64,000 nt of DNA, from positions 1-64,000 of the forward strand of contig CAZWPX010000019.1 of the NCBI GenBank assembly GCA_964636125.1. The letters run 5' to 3'. The position numbers and the translations under genes were made by a program. The notes under the pieces are model-generated. The model was not told the origin of the DNA, ran no database searches, and was given only the letters and a program-made list of their open reading frames with translations. This document shows, in pieces, positions 1-7,872 of the stretch (position 1 is its first letter; each line of letters opens with the position of its first letter). Origin of the DNA: CAJINA01 sp964636125. GTDB lineage: Bacteria > Desulfobacterota > Desulfobacteria > Desulfobacterales > CAJINA01.

Positions 1-87
1 TTCGCGGGGTACAGCTACTGCCTTGTCGGTTTTGAACTGTCAACCATTATATCTAATTAGGATTTGCTGACAATTTGAAACAAGAAG

Positions 88-273
88 ATGGAGCCAATGG
101 AGCGTGAAACCAAAAATCGAAACAACCCTGGGAATAGCCGTATTGTTTCAGCCACAAAAAGAAATTTCTCCCAAAAAAGACCTGAGAAAATCGGGTTGAT
201 AGAAAGGTTTCTGGCCTGGCTGGCCCGGGGAGCGGAAAAGCAATCAACGGGTAAAACAGCTTGCCCGACCTGA
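88..273 (+). CDS. Small hypothetical protein, basic N-terminus, C-terminal Cys-Pro-Thr
   Basis: This is a 61-residue reading frame with a basic, polar N-terminal half. A short amphipathic segment near residues 37-50 (LIERFLAWLARGAEK) follows, and the protein ends in CPT. The ATG at 88 has only a weak purine-rich stretch upstream (caagaag); a second ATG lies at 97. It sits about 80 bp ahead of a small zinc-ribbon gene and could share its transcript. I do not recognise a family with confidence. The single Cys close to the C-terminus would fit a metal- or thiol-related small protein, but that is inference. It could also be a chance frame. Confidence 0.4.
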   Translation: MEPMERETKNRNNPGNSRIVSATKRNFSQKRPEKIGLIERFLAWLARGAEKQSTGKTACPT

Positions 274-350
274 CAGGTTAGGCCATCACAGCCTTCCGGT
301 CGGGGGGGCCTGAAAAAGTAAAATGAAAAGATCTAAAGGAGGTGAATAAC

Positions 351-557
351 ATGCCTGGAAAAAATGGAAAAGGACCCAGTGGCCAGGGGCCGCGGGCAGG
401 TAACGGCAGGGGCCGGGGGCAGGGCGGTGGTTCTACCCCGGGACCGGGTGGCAATTGCATGTGCCCGAACTGCGGTGAGAAGAGACCCCATCAACGGGGC
501 GTTCCCTGCTATGGGCAGCAATGCCCCAAGTGCGGCAAAGACATGGTGCGGGAATAA
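351..557 (+). CDS. Gly-rich small protein with two CxxC zinc-ribbon knuckles
   Basis: The ATG at 351 is preceded by a very strong ribosome-binding site (aaaggaggtg at 335-344), so it is preferred over the in-frame GTG at 342. The 68-residue product has a Gly/Pro/Arg-rich N-terminal half (MPGKNGKGPSGQGP) and a C-terminal half with CPNC and CPKC pairs typical of a zinc ribbon. Gly-rich small proteins of this style often sit beside NifX-type iron-molybdenum-cluster-binding genes in anaerobes, and the next gene (752-1695, opposite strand) has a NifX-like domain. Function is unknown; nucleic-acid or metal-cluster binding is plausible. Its stop codon lies inside a repeat starting at 553. Confidence 0.8.
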   Translation: MPGKNGKGPSGQGPRAGNGRGRGQGGGSTPGPGGNCMCPNCGEKRPHQRGVPCYGQQCPKCGKDMVRE

Positions 558-746
558 TAATCATCTGTAAACCCTTAGCATTACTGAGGATACTATCGTA
601 GTTTGACAGTTCCGGGATATAACGAACTGCTGAGGTGATGATTATTATAAATCCAATGACCGGCGGTGCGTTTGAAAATATCTGTTTATCAAGACCGCTG
701 TAGCGGTTAACAATCCATTCCTCAGGCTTTGCCGGAGGTTATTGAA
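553..746. repeat. Repeat with AATAATAATCATC ends and a CCGGAGG hairpin, overlapping a stop codon
   Basis: ATAATAATCATC at 554-565 (inside AATAATAATCATC, 553-565) has an exact inverted copy GATGATTATTAT at 637-648, giving a 95-bp unit. It is followed at 721-746 by a hairpin segment containing GCTTTGCCGGAGGTTATTGAA-type sequence. The same two end segments lie next to each other at 52350-52397, where the middle is missing. In both places the segment starts on the TAA stop of a gene. This looks like a dispersed non-coding element with an insertion or deletion between copies. Confidence 0.55.
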
Positions 747-751
747 TACTT

Positions 752-1695
752 TTAGAAACTCTTGTTCTGGTTTTCGCCTGAAAAAGCGACAGCCGCTGAT
801 ACCAGTAACGCGCCCAGCCAATTGACCAGTATGAAAATAAGAGAAAACTGCCACCCAAAATAGGTGACCATCAACGGCATCAGGACCGGCTTGACAGCCC
901 GGCATCCCAGAAAGTTAGCCAGGTGAAAGTCGGAGGCCCCCTTTTCCCTACCATGATAAATGCTGCCAGATTTCTCCGCACAGCGAATCTGGTCCCGAGG
1001 GCCGCGATCTCGGCGGGGAGTTGGATCAGGCCGATGTTCACCCACGAAAGCATCAGGGCGGCCACCCCAAACAGGCTCACGCCGATTTCGAGCAGGGTCT
1101 GGCCCAAAACATAGCTGTTGATGGGGCTTCCGGCCAGCATACTGCCGGCCACTGTGCCTGTCAGGGTGTCCTGAATCGCATTTCCCGAAAAGAGGGCCAT
1201 CAGCAGGTCTCCGGGAACAAAACCTCGAAAAAGGCCCACGAGGAGAATTACGCCTGACAGGGTTGGAAGCATGCTTGTAAACTGGCGGATTGTTCTTTTG
1301 AATGCAGCCAGAAACAGGGGCATCTTAGAGGAAGCCTTTTCTGTTTCGGCTCGCTGACCAGCGGTTTCAGGCCTGGAAAAGCCACCGCTCCGGTATTTCT
1401 CGACAGCTTCTTTTACCGTCCCGCCAACCCCGGTGACGACTTCGATACCGCTCTTGCGCAAGGTCTGGGCAATACCGGGCGATATAGTCCCGACCAGCAG
1501 TGCTTTTGCCCCCATGCCCAGAACGAGGGTCACCGCCTGGATGCCGGACCCCGGTCCGGCAGAGAGTGGCGGACCCTCAATGGCTTCGAATGTCATATCG
1601 TCTGTATCGATGACGAGAAGATAGGGTGCGGTACCCAGTTTGTTTTCAACCCGGGCAGTCATATCCGGCGTCCCGGCCGGCAGGGCAATTTTCAT
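752..1695 (-). pseudogene. NifX-like cluster-binding domain fused to a permease domain, one frameshift
   Basis: The gene reads leftwards from ATG 1695 (MKIALPAGTPDM), the usual N-terminus of the dinitrogenase Fe-Mo cofactor-binding family (PF02579 type). That domain covers about residues 1-105. A hydrophobic domain follows with several membrane segments, resembling half of an ArsP/DUF318-type permease. The frame runs off into an unrelated tail near 940. The adjacent frame, ending at 752, carries the natural continuation (FHLANFLGCRAVKPVLMPLM and two more membrane segments). Adding one base to the CCCCC run at 937-941 joins both frames into a protein of about 314 residues. Either a recent inactivating mutation or a sequencing error in a homopolymer. 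The domain pairing suggests a membrane carrier with a metal-cluster sensor, by inference. Confidence 0.75.
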
Positions 1696-1698
1696 TGT

Positions 1699-1714
1699 TG
1701 GCACCAAAGTTGCT
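1699..1714 (+). promoter_or_regulatory. Sigma-54 promoter (-24/-12) for the ABM gene
   Basis: TGGCAC-CAAAG-TTGCT matches the sigma-54 consensus TGGCAC-N5-TTGCW exactly, with GG and GC ten bases apart. A start site near 1726 would give a leader of about 90 bases ahead of the gene at 1815. The site lies just upstream of, and on the opposite strand to, the start codon of the NifX-permease gene, so binding there could also interfere with that gene. Confidence 0.75.
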
Positions 1715-1814
1715 TTTCTTTATAATATGTCGTTCTTATTAAAATGCTTTGGGGGCAAAATAACATGATCGCTCCCCCTCTTCAACAAATCTTACAAAAA
1801 CAAAGGAGTAACCC

Positions 1815-2138
1815 ATGGCTGTTCAAGTTTTGATCCGCAGAAAGGTTGTCGAAGAAAAAGTAAAGGAAGTGGCCTCGCTCATGGTGGAATTGCGATCCCT
1901 CGCCCGGGCGCAGCCGGGATACATGTCCAGTGAATCCCTGAAATGCATCGACCCTCCCGGGGACGATGAATACCTGATTAGAAGCACCTGGCAATCCCAT
2001 GGCCAGTGGCAAGAATGGCTACATAGCGTAGAGCGGTCCGCTATTCAACAGAAAATCGACGAGCTTACCGGCGTGGAAACCGAGTACAAAGTCTACGAAG
2101 CACTGGTCGGCGGTATTTTCCCGAAACAGCCAGGTTGA
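1815..2138 (+). CDS. ABM-domain (antibiotic biosynthesis monooxygenase-like) protein
   Basis: The 107-residue protein has the compact ferredoxin-like ABM fold pattern: an initial beta strand (AVQVLIRRKV), a helix rich in Glu/Leu, the conserved PGYMSSESL segment, then a YLIRSTWQSHGQWQEWLHS segment and a C-terminal strand (YKVYEAL). Such small dimeric proteins include heme-degrading and quinone-forming enzymes, but most bacterial members are uncharacterised. The start has a clear ribosome-binding site (aaaggagtaaccc). The upstream -24/-12 element at 1699-1714 suggests sigma-54 control. A hairpin directly at the stop (2138-2158) may end the transcript. Confidence 0.85.
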   Translation: MAVQVLIRRKVVEEKVKEVASLMVELRSLARAQPGYMSSESLKCIDPPGDDEYLIRSTWQSHGQWQEWLHSVERSAIQQKIDELTGVETEYKVYEALVGGIFPKQPG

Positions 2139-2158
2139 GACCCTTTTTAGAAGGGTCT
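2138..2158 (+). terminator. Terminator-like hairpin after the ABM gene
   Basis: AGACCCTT, a five-base loop (TTTAG) and AAGGGTCT form a perfect 8-bp stem that overlaps the TGA stop codon. There is no uridine run after it, only an AT-rich tract, so termination efficiency is uncertain. Confidence 0.45.
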
Positions 2159-2221
2159 ATATATCACCCCAAAGGAAGGTCAATGACCGCTGTATGCAGG
2201 TACCTGCCGACGCCTTCTGCT

Positions 2222-2302
2222 GGAAAGGGATAGGAGTAGCGCCACGATAGCGTCACTTATCGTAACCCCGGGGAAATGTGACGCTTTGTGGTGCTCCTTT
2301 CC
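2222..2302. other. Long imperfect hairpin in the 2139-2522 intergenic region
   Basis: The left side (GGAAAGG, then GGAG, then CCAC, then AGCGTCAC ending at 2254) pairs in order with the right side (GTGACGCT at 2278-2285, GTGG, CTCC, CCTTTCC ending at 2302). The stem has small bulges and a loop of about 23 bases. The 384-bp gap otherwise contains the sigma-54 promoter of the next gene. The structure could be a non-coding RNA, a processing site or a palindromic repeat; no second copy was seen here. Confidence 0.45.
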
Positions 2303-2412
2303 GCTTCAATAGTAACGATTTTGTCGAGACGCGCCAGGACAACATTTCAATATACATTGTAAAAATAAACGGTTATAATTTTTTTCTCCCTTTACGCAAT
2401 TTTTGCGAAACC

Positions 2413-2427
2413 TGGCATAAATCTTGA
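2413..2427 (+). promoter_or_regulatory. Sigma-54-type promoter, TTGA variant
   Basis: TGGCAT-AAATC-TTGA has the correct GG-N10-G spacing but A instead of C after the -12 G. Two other candidates in this window (11129-11143 and 37868-37882) have the same CTTGA ending. A start site near 2438 leaves a leader of about 85 bases before the gene at 2523. A small hairpin (CGCAATTTTTGCG) lies just upstream. Confidence 0.6.
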
Positions 2428-2522
2428 GATATATTAGAATGACAGGACCGTTCTTGATCGGTCCCATCATTTTTCCACCGTAGAAACATTAACCCGTTAC
2501 GATTCAATGAAAGGAGGTTCCC

Positions 2523-2786
2523 ATGTACGCCCTGATATATGACGAACACAATCTTGATAGACCTCAGAAGAAAGTGATCTCGGTACATGCAACCAGGCAG
2601 GAATCTGAACAAGCCCTGGAAGAGCGAAAAGAGGAGCTTGGGAGGAAGGTGTGGGAGTGCAACACCCGGATTGTCTGGATCGAGAAAGAGATAGGCAGCG
2701 GAGATTCCGTCGGTCCCGGTGAATATGACACCTGGCGTCCCGGTGAGGAGATTCCCGAAGGTGAGACGCACGGCGATTCGGACTAA
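2523..2786 (+). CDS. Small acidic hypothetical protein
   Basis: The 87-residue product is polar and acidic. It starts MYALIYDEHNLD, has a helical middle rich in Glu/Lys/Arg (about residues 28-45), and ends in a Pro/Gly/Glu-rich tail (WRPGEEIPEGETHGDSD). It has no membrane segment and one Cys. The ribosome-binding site aaaggaggttccc is excellent, and a sigma-54-like promoter sits 95 bp upstream, so it is probably a real, regulated gene. I do not recognise its family. The stop codon is followed immediately by a ~95-bp MITE-like repeat. Confidence 0.75.
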   Translation: MYALIYDEHNLDRPQKKVISVHATRQESEQALEERKEELGRKVWECNTRIVWIEKEIGSGDSVGPGEYDTWRPGEEIPEGETHGDSD

Positions 2787-2787
2787 T

Positions 2788-2883
2788 TATAGCGTTTGCA
2801 GAATAATATTCCGATTGAGCAGGTTCTTAGCATCGCTTTAAGATGCATGTTAATTTACAGTATGACCTGTGGCAAACGCTATC
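2788..2883. repeat. MITE-like element with ATAGCGTTTG ends, copy 1
   Basis: ATAGCGTTTG at 2789-2798 and its exact inverse CAAACGCTAT at 2873-2882 bound about 95 bp. A second element with the same ends and nearly the same length lies at 12948-13043. It begins two bases after the stop codon of the preceding gene. It has no coding potential and is presumably a non-autonomous mobile element. Confidence 0.6.
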
Positions 2884-3002
2884 AATTGAAGTTTTTTTCA
2901 AGGCCTTGGTTTGAGGTTGCAATCCGTCGTGATTTAAAAGCCGGCAGGTTCGTGAGTAGATGAAACCAGAAAATATAACGCCCCTGATAGGACTAAACAG
3001 TT

Positions 3003-4349
3003 GTGCACATCGTTACTACCCATAAAGGGACCGATTTTGACGCCCTGGCATCGGTGGCCGCTGCAAGTTTGCTGTTTCCGGATGTTGTCGCCGTTTTGCC
3101 GGCAAGCCTCAACCCGAACGTCCGGGCCTTTTTATCTCTGCACCGGGATCTGTTCGATTTTTGCGGTAGCACCGAGATTGATCTTAACGCTGTGGATAAG
3201 CTGACCGTGGTTGACACGAATCGGTGGGACCGTCTGGATCGTCTGGATGCTTTGAAACAACGGCAACCCTTGGATATTCGCCTGTTCGATCATCACGGGA
3301 ATCACGGGGATATTCGCCCTGCCTGGCAATGCCAGGAACCGATGGGGGCCAATATTACGCTGATGCTACGATACCTCAAAGACGGTCACCCACCGATAAC
3401 ACCTATTCAGGCCAGTCTTTTTCTGCTGGGGCTTTACGAAGATACCGGGAACCTCACGTTTCCCTCCACAAAGGCTGAGGATGCCCATGCCGCTGCCTAC
3501 CTGCTCGAAAACGGAGCCGATCTTCACGTCATCGGGTCCTTTCTCAGTCCGACATATGGCCGGAAACAGAAAGATGTGCTGTTTCGGATGCTTCGCCAGT
3601 CAGAGAGGATAATGATTGACGGGTATTTTGTAAGCATAGGTCGATTACCGGTCCGCGGTTACACAAACAACCTGGCGATTGTTGTTCAGATGTACCGCCA
3701 GATCTTGAACGTGGATGCGGCTTTTGGTGTATTCGGCATGGATAAGAACCGGTGCCTTGTCATCGGCCGGAGCAGGACAGAGGGGATTGATATCGCGGCG
3801 ATCATGCGCAGCATGGGTGGCGGTGGCCATCCGGCCGCCGGATCCGTCCTGCTGAAATCCATAGATCCGGCTGCGGTGGAAACCTGGATCCGGGAGCTGA
3901 TCGGCGACCGCCAGCAGAGCTCTGTGCAAATACGGGACTTGATGTCCTTTCCAGTCTGGACACTGGCCCCTGACATGGCCATGAGCAAAGCCGGGCAACT
4001 GCTGCGGGGAAAAGGCTACAAAGGGGCTCCGGTGGTTGACGGTCAAAAACTTGTCGGTATTCTATCAAAAAGGGATTTCCAGAAAATAAAGAAAAAATCT
4101 CACCTGAAAGGGCCGGTAAAGGCTTTCATGGCACAGACTGTTGTGACAATCGCCCCGGAGAAAAGCCCGGGTCATGGTGCCAGCTTGATGGTCAAGCACA
4201 ATATCGGTCGTCTGCCTGTTGTGAAGAACGGAAAGATCATCGGAATTTTCAGCCGTTCTGATGCGATCGCTGATTTCTATGGGTTATGTCCCCTGGGCAC
4301 CCAGTTTTCCAAAGGCTGTAAAAAACCATACTATTATCCTGCTTCGTAA
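3003..4349 (+). CDS. DHH/DHHA1 phosphoesterase-like protein with paired CBS domains
   Basis: The 448-residue protein starts at GTG 3003. Its N-terminus (HIVTTHKGTDFDALAS) is the first metal-binding motif of the DHH family; the second contains LFDHHGNHGD near residue 97, and the DHHA1 motif GGGGHPAAGS is near residue 280. Two CBS repeats occupy about 310-430 and would bind an adenosine nucleotide. The same DHH-CBS-CBS order is found at the front of long tRNA nucleotidyltransferase/poly(A) polymerase proteins of Deltaproteobacteria, but here the polymerase part is absent and the protein ends in KPYYYPAS. Likely a nucleotide or short-RNA phosphoesterase with adenylate sensing; substrate not known. 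Confidence 0.85.
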   Translation: MHIVTTHKGTDFDALASVAAASLLFPDVVAVLPASLNPNVRAFLSLHRDLFDFCGSTEIDLNAVDKLTVVDTNRWDRLDRLDALKQRQPLDIRLFDHHGNHGDIRPAWQCQEPMGANITLMLRYLKDGHPPITPIQASLFLLGLYEDTGNLTFPSTKAEDAHAAAYLLENGADLHVIGSFLSPTYGRKQKDVLFRMLRQSERIMIDGYFVSIGRLPVRGYTNNLAIVVQMYRQILNVDAAFGVFGMDKNRCLVIGRSRTEGIDIAAIMRSMGGGGHPAAGSVLLKSIDPAAVETWIRELIGDRQQSSVQIRDLMSFPVWTLAPDMAMSKAGQLLRGKGYKGAPVVDGQKLVGILSKRDFQKIKKKSHLKGPVKAFMAQTVVTIAPEKSPGHGASLMVKHNIGRLPVVKNGKIIGIFSRSDAIADFYGLCPLGTQFSKGCKKPYYYPAS

Positions 4350-4479
4350 GGGTCTCGGGACAAAATAATTGCGCAAGATTGCGCCGGATTTTGGTTCGTC
4401 AGCAAGGCAGATCCGCCGGTGCATATCAGGATATTATTTGTGTTTTGGCCCTCTCAATGGCAAGCGGCTGTAAGTATCT

Positions 4480-4566
4480 TGTCATTCTGAGGAGTGTAGC
4501 GACGAAGAATCCCCAAAAAAGCATCACCTTTGCGAGGAGGGGACTCTTCGCTGTACTCAGAGTGAC
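4480..4566. repeat. Inverted repeat of the TGTCATTCTGAG type
   Basis: TGTCATTCTGAGgAGTGTAG at 4480-4499 with GAAGAATCC pairs with GGACTCTTC and CTCAGAGTGACA ending at 4566. This is the familiar TGTCATTCTGAGCGAAGCGAAGAATC-style palindrome found between genes in many bacterial genomes. The rest of the 4350-4800 gap holds no recognisable gene. Confidence 0.65.
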
Positions 4567-4800
4567 AGGCATAACGAAACGTCAGGGTATACATTGATGC
4601 AAACCCCACTTTTGGATCAAACTCGAAAGTTGAGTGTGTAACTGATGCAGACTTCCCTGAAGATTTTTGATAATTTGCGGATAAACAGATGGTAAAGAAA
4701 ATCATTGTACTTCACCCCTTTTTAATGCAAGCTGTTTTTATCGGTAGCAGATCAACATTCAGACCTTTTTGCAATATCCCGACAAACGATATAATTACGC

Positions 4801-5499
4801 ATGGAACAAAATCGACCCCTATCAGACAGCTTACATCAAGCAGAGGTTTTCAAAGGCCTTACCAGCGAGCAGTTAACAGATCTGATAAAAATAGGTCGAA
4901 GTATAAAACTCCAGCCCAAAAGTATTTTGTTTCATCAGGGTGATGCGGCAAAAAGTTGTTTCCTGGTGAATCGGGGTCGCTTAAAGATGACCAAACTCAA
5001 CGAGCAGGGCAAGGAGGTTATCTTCCGCTACGTTGGCGCCGGAGAACTGATTGCCGCAGTCGCCCTCCTCAAGAACCGGAATTATCTGCTCACTGCTGAA
5101 TCCACAGAAGAGACGGATGTTACCGGCTGGGATAAACCGACGATGATGCAATTGATGCGCCGCTATCCGGATATCTCAATCAACCTGCTGGGCATCATTC
5201 TGGAGCGCATCGATGATGTGCAGAATCGCTACCTGGAGGTTTGCACCGAGCGTGTGAATCAACGTATCGCCCGCTCCCTGCTGCGACTCATGCGGCGGGC
5301 GGGCTTGAAGACCCGAGATGGAATCCGAATCGATATCCCCCTTAGCCGCCAGAATATCGCTGACTATTCAGGGACCACCTTGTACACCGTCAGCCGCACC
5401 CTCAGCGCCTGGGAAAAAAGCGGCTGGGTCAGGTCAGGACGCGAGCAGATCGTTATCACCGATCCCCACGCCCTGGTCCGATTCGCTGAAACCGCCTGA
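4801..5499 (+). CDS. Crp/Fnr-family transcription regulator, probable HcpR
   Basis: The 232-residue protein has an N-terminal cyclic-nucleotide-binding-like beta barrel (about residues 15-130), the long dimerisation helix (about 130-165) and a C-terminal winged helix. The recognition region LSRQNIADYSGTTLYTVSRT (from about residue 181) is typical of Fnr-type helix-turn-helix motifs. It lacks the N-terminal Cys cluster of Fnr, so it should not bind a 4Fe-4S cluster the same way. It lies 260 bp upstream of the DUF1858-hcp operon, the usual position of HcpR, the nitrosative-stress regulator of hcp in sulfate reducers. The name is an inference from context. A candidate binding site is at 5617-5632. 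Confidence 0.87.
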   Translation: MEQNRPLSDSLHQAEVFKGLTSEQLTDLIKIGRSIKLQPKSILFHQGDAAKSCFLVNRGRLKMTKLNEQGKEVIFRYVGAGELIAAVALLKNRNYLLTAESTEETDVTGWDKPTMMQLMRRYPDISINLLGIILERIDDVQNRYLEVCTERVNQRIARSLLRLMRRAGLKTRDGIRIDIPLSRQNIADYSGTTLYTVSRTLSAWEKSGWVRSGREQIVITDPHALVRFAETA

Positions 5500-5616
5500 G
5501 CGCCAACCTGATAGCCCCACTTGCCAAAACTTGATCCGGGATAAAACCCTGAGGCTATATCAAAATCTTCCTTCGTATTATTTTTTCGGCCCTCTGTTTG
5601 AAAAAAAGTCATCTTG

Positions 5617-5632
5617 TTTGCGCCAGCGCAAA
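5617..5632. promoter_or_regulatory. Perfect 16-bp palindrome, likely HcpR operator
   Basis: TTTGCGC-CA-GCGCAAA is a perfect 7-2-7 palindrome about 125 bp upstream of the DUF1858 gene. Crp/Fnr-family sites are 16 bp long with this architecture, and published HcpR sites have TTTG...CAAA outer bases, which are kept here while the inner bases differ. It therefore probably binds the regulator encoded just upstream. Confidence 0.65.
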
Positions 5633-5758
5633 GACACGCGTTGAAATATTAGTTATCTTTTTTTCATTTTCGGCATTGTTGCCGTCATGTTGCTGGAACT
5701 TGTTGTTTGAAAGCTGTCCGGCCCTTGAACCACACCGGAAAGGAAAACAGTACGGGTC

Positions 5759-5989
5759 ATGAATTCACCTTTATCATCAGACACTACAGTTAAGGAACTT
5801 CTGGACCGCTATCCGCAGCTCCTGCAGCCGTTCATGAATCTCGGCCTGCTGTGCGTGGGCTGCCCGACGGAAGCCTTCCATACCGTGGAGGACGTTGCCG
5901 GAGAGTACGGGTACGATCCAGAAGAATTGATTCAGTATTTTCAAGGTATTATTGACGCACCTGATGCGTCGGCAGTGCCAAAACCTTAA
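5759..5989 (+). CDS. DUF1858 / hybrid-cluster-protein-associated redox-disulfide protein
   Basis: The 76-residue protein matches the small domain that accompanies hybrid-cluster proteins: VKELLDRYPQLLQPFMNLGL followed by CVGCP (the CxxC redox pair, about residues 36-39) and a helical EELIQYF tail. It is 25 bp upstream of hcp and surely co-transcribed with it. The pair of cysteines may pass electrons or manage thiols around the Hcp cluster; this is not established. The start ATG 5759 has only a weak ribosome-binding site. Confidence 0.88.
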   Translation: MNSPLSSDTTVKELLDRYPQLLQPFMNLGLLCVGCPTEAFHTVEDVAGEYGYDPEELIQYFQGIIDAPDASAVPKP

Positions 5990-6014
5990 TTACACTTACC
6001 AAAGGAGACACATC

Positions 6015-7652
6015 ATGTTTTGTTTTCAATGTCAGGAAACCGCCAAAAACACCGGCTGCACCATAAAGGGTGTTTGCGGGAAACCGGAAGAGACCGCCAA
6101 CCTGCAGGATCTTTTGATCTATGTGTTGAGGGGCATCGCCGTTTACAGTGAAAAAGCCCGGGAACTCGGACGTGACGACCGGGGGGACGGCCTGTTTGTT
6201 GCCCAGGCCCTGTTTACCACCATCACCAATGCCAACTGGGACAATGACCGGTTTATCGAACTGATCAAGGAAGCGTTGACCCGGCGGGAAGCGATCAAAA
6301 ATTCATTGGGTAAGGAGTTTGATGACCTGCATCATTCGGCCACCTGGTATTCCGATGACGCGGCGGAATTTTACGAAAAGGCCAAATCTGTTGGTGTTCT
6401 CGCCACCGACAATGAGGACGTACGGTCTTTGCGAGAACTGCTGATCATTGGTTTGAAAGGGGTAGCCGCATACGCGGACCATGCGGCGCTGCTGGGATTT
6501 GAAAAGGATGAAATTTATGATTTTATCATGGAGGCCCTGGCATCCACCACCAAGGACCTGAGCGTGGATGAAATGGTCGGATTGGTAATGAAGGCCGGCG
6601 AAACCGCTGTCACCACCATGGCGCTGCTGGACGAGGCCAACACTTCCGCCTATGGCAATCCGGAGATCACCGAAGTGAACCTCGGGGTCGGCAGCAATCC
6701 GGGGATTCTCATCAGTGGCCATGACCTGAAGGATATGGAGGAGTTGCTCAAACAGACTGAAGGGACCGGGGTGGATGTGTATACCCACGGTGAGATGCTG
6801 CCGGCCCATTACTATCCGGCATTTAAAGCGTATGATCATTTCGTGGGTAATTACGGCGGTTCCTGGTGGCACCAGAACAAGGAATTCGAATCCTTCAACG
6901 GCCCGATCCTGATGACCACCAACTGCATTATTCCCATAAAGAAAAAAAATACCTATCAGGACCGGATTTTTACCACCGGCATGACCGGATATCCGGATGT
7001 CAAACATATAGCGGACCGGCCTGCAGGCGGCGCAAAGGATTTTTCGGAAATGATCGAGCTGGCCAAAACATGCAGTTCGCCGGAAGAGATCGAAACCGGT
7101 AAAATAGTGGGCGGCTTTGCCCATCACCAGGTGCTGGCGCTGGCGGACAAGGTAGTGGATGCCGTGAAGTCCGGTGCCATCAAGCGTTTCGTGGTCATGG
7201 CCGGCTGTGACGGTCGCCAGAAAGCCAGGGGCTATTTCACGGAAGTCGCCGAGGCGCTTCCTGAAGATACGATTATCCTGACAGCCGGTTGCGCCAAGTA
7301 CCGGTACAACAAACTGGATCTCGGTGATATCGGGGGCATCCCCAGAGTTCTGGATGCCGGGCAATGTAACGACTCCTACTCTCTGGCCGTGATCGCCCTG
7401 AAACTGAAAGAGGTCTTCGAACTGGATGACATCAACGATCTCCCGATCTCTTTTGACATCGGCTGGTATGAGCAAAAAGCCGTGGCCGTCCTGCTGGCGC
7501 TTCTTTTCCTCGGGGTCAAAGGGATCCGCCTGGGGCCCACCCTGCCGGCTTTTCTGTCTCCAACAGTGGTTAATGTACTGGTGGAAAAATTTAATATCAA
7601 GCCCACCGGTGAGGTGGCGGCTGATATCGAAGCGATGATGAAGGGAGAATAG
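6015..7652 (+). CDS. hcp: Hydroxylamine reductase / hybrid-cluster protein, class I
   Basis: The 545-residue protein has the length of Hcp. The N-terminal cysteines follow C-x2-C-x8-C-x5-C (FCFQCQETAKNTGC then GVCGK), the pattern of class I proteins of strict anaerobes that carry a cubane cluster. Hybrid-cluster ligand regions are seen as TTNC near residue 300, MAGCDGR, LTAGCAKYR and DAGQCND. Hcp reduces nitric oxide or hydroxylamine in the cytoplasm and protects against nitrosative stress. The start is ATG 6015 (ribosome-binding site aaaggag); an upstream in-frame start at 5952 would overlap the previous gene. A hairpin at 7684-7711 follows. Confidence 0.96.
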   Translation: MFCFQCQETAKNTGCTIKGVCGKPEETANLQDLLIYVLRGIAVYSEKARELGRDDRGDGLFVAQALFTTITNANWDNDRFIELIKEALTRREAIKNSLGKEFDDLHHSATWYSDDAAEFYEKAKSVGVLATDNEDVRSLRELLIIGLKGVAAYADHAALLGFEKDEIYDFIMEALASTTKDLSVDEMVGLVMKAGETAVTTMALLDEANTSAYGNPEITEVNLGVGSNPGILISGHDLKDMEELLKQTEGTGVDVYTHGEMLPAHYYPAFKAYDHFVGNYGGSWWHQNKEFESFNGPILMTTNCIIPIKKKNTYQDRIFTTGMTGYPDVKHIADRPAGGAKDFSEMIELAKTCSSPEEIETGKIVGGFAHHQVLALADKVVDAVKSGAIKRFVVMAGCDGRQKARGYFTEVAEALPEDTIILTAGCAKYRYNKLDLGDIGGIPRVLDAGQCNDSYSLAVIALKLKEVFELDDINDLPISFDIGWYEQKAVAVLLALLFLGVKGIRLGPTLPAFLSPTVVNVLVEKFNIKPTGEVAADIEAMMKGE

Positions 7653-7683
7653 AATCGCGTAACGTGGGAAACTGCGTCCTTTG

Positions 7684-7711
7684 GGTATGGTCAGAGCCAA
7701 CTGGCTATACC
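7684..7711 (+). terminator. Hairpin downstream of hcp
   Basis: GGTATGGTCAG (7684-7694), loop AGCCAA, and CTGGCTATACC (7701-7711) form an 11-bp stem with two G-T pairs, followed by a short TTAAT. It probably ends or stabilises the hcp transcript. Confidence 0.5.
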
Positions 7712-7787
7712 TTAATAGGGGGCTAAGTTATAAGTGATCTTGTTGAGGAATTCTGCAGTTACTTTCAACTTGCTGGTGTAAGAACCA

Positions 7788-7838
7788 AGCTCCCTTCAAG
7801 GGCAAACCAATGCCCGGTCCTTTGGGCCGGGCATTTTT
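7788..7838 (+). ncRNA. Two-hairpin RNA-like motif, copy A, ending in a strong terminator
   Basis: Hairpin 1 is CCC-TTCAA-GGG. It is followed by CAAACC and then AATGCCCGG...CCGGGCATT (7809-7834) and six T, a textbook rho-independent terminator. Related sequences occur at 52987-53033 (+) and 25870-25920 (-), sharing AAGC, the pyrimidine-rich loop, GCAA and the GGCC-type second stem. Because the hcp hairpin ends at 7711, the stretch 7712-7838 may be an independent small RNA. Confidence 0.5.
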
Positions 7839-7872
7839 TACCCAAACATTGGAAAGGATTAGGCTAATTTTA

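Noticed and set aside
6303..7700. A 465-codon open frame antisense to hcp
   Set aside because: It is entirely opposite the clear hcp gene, has no start context or recognisable domain, and arises from GC-rich codon usage.
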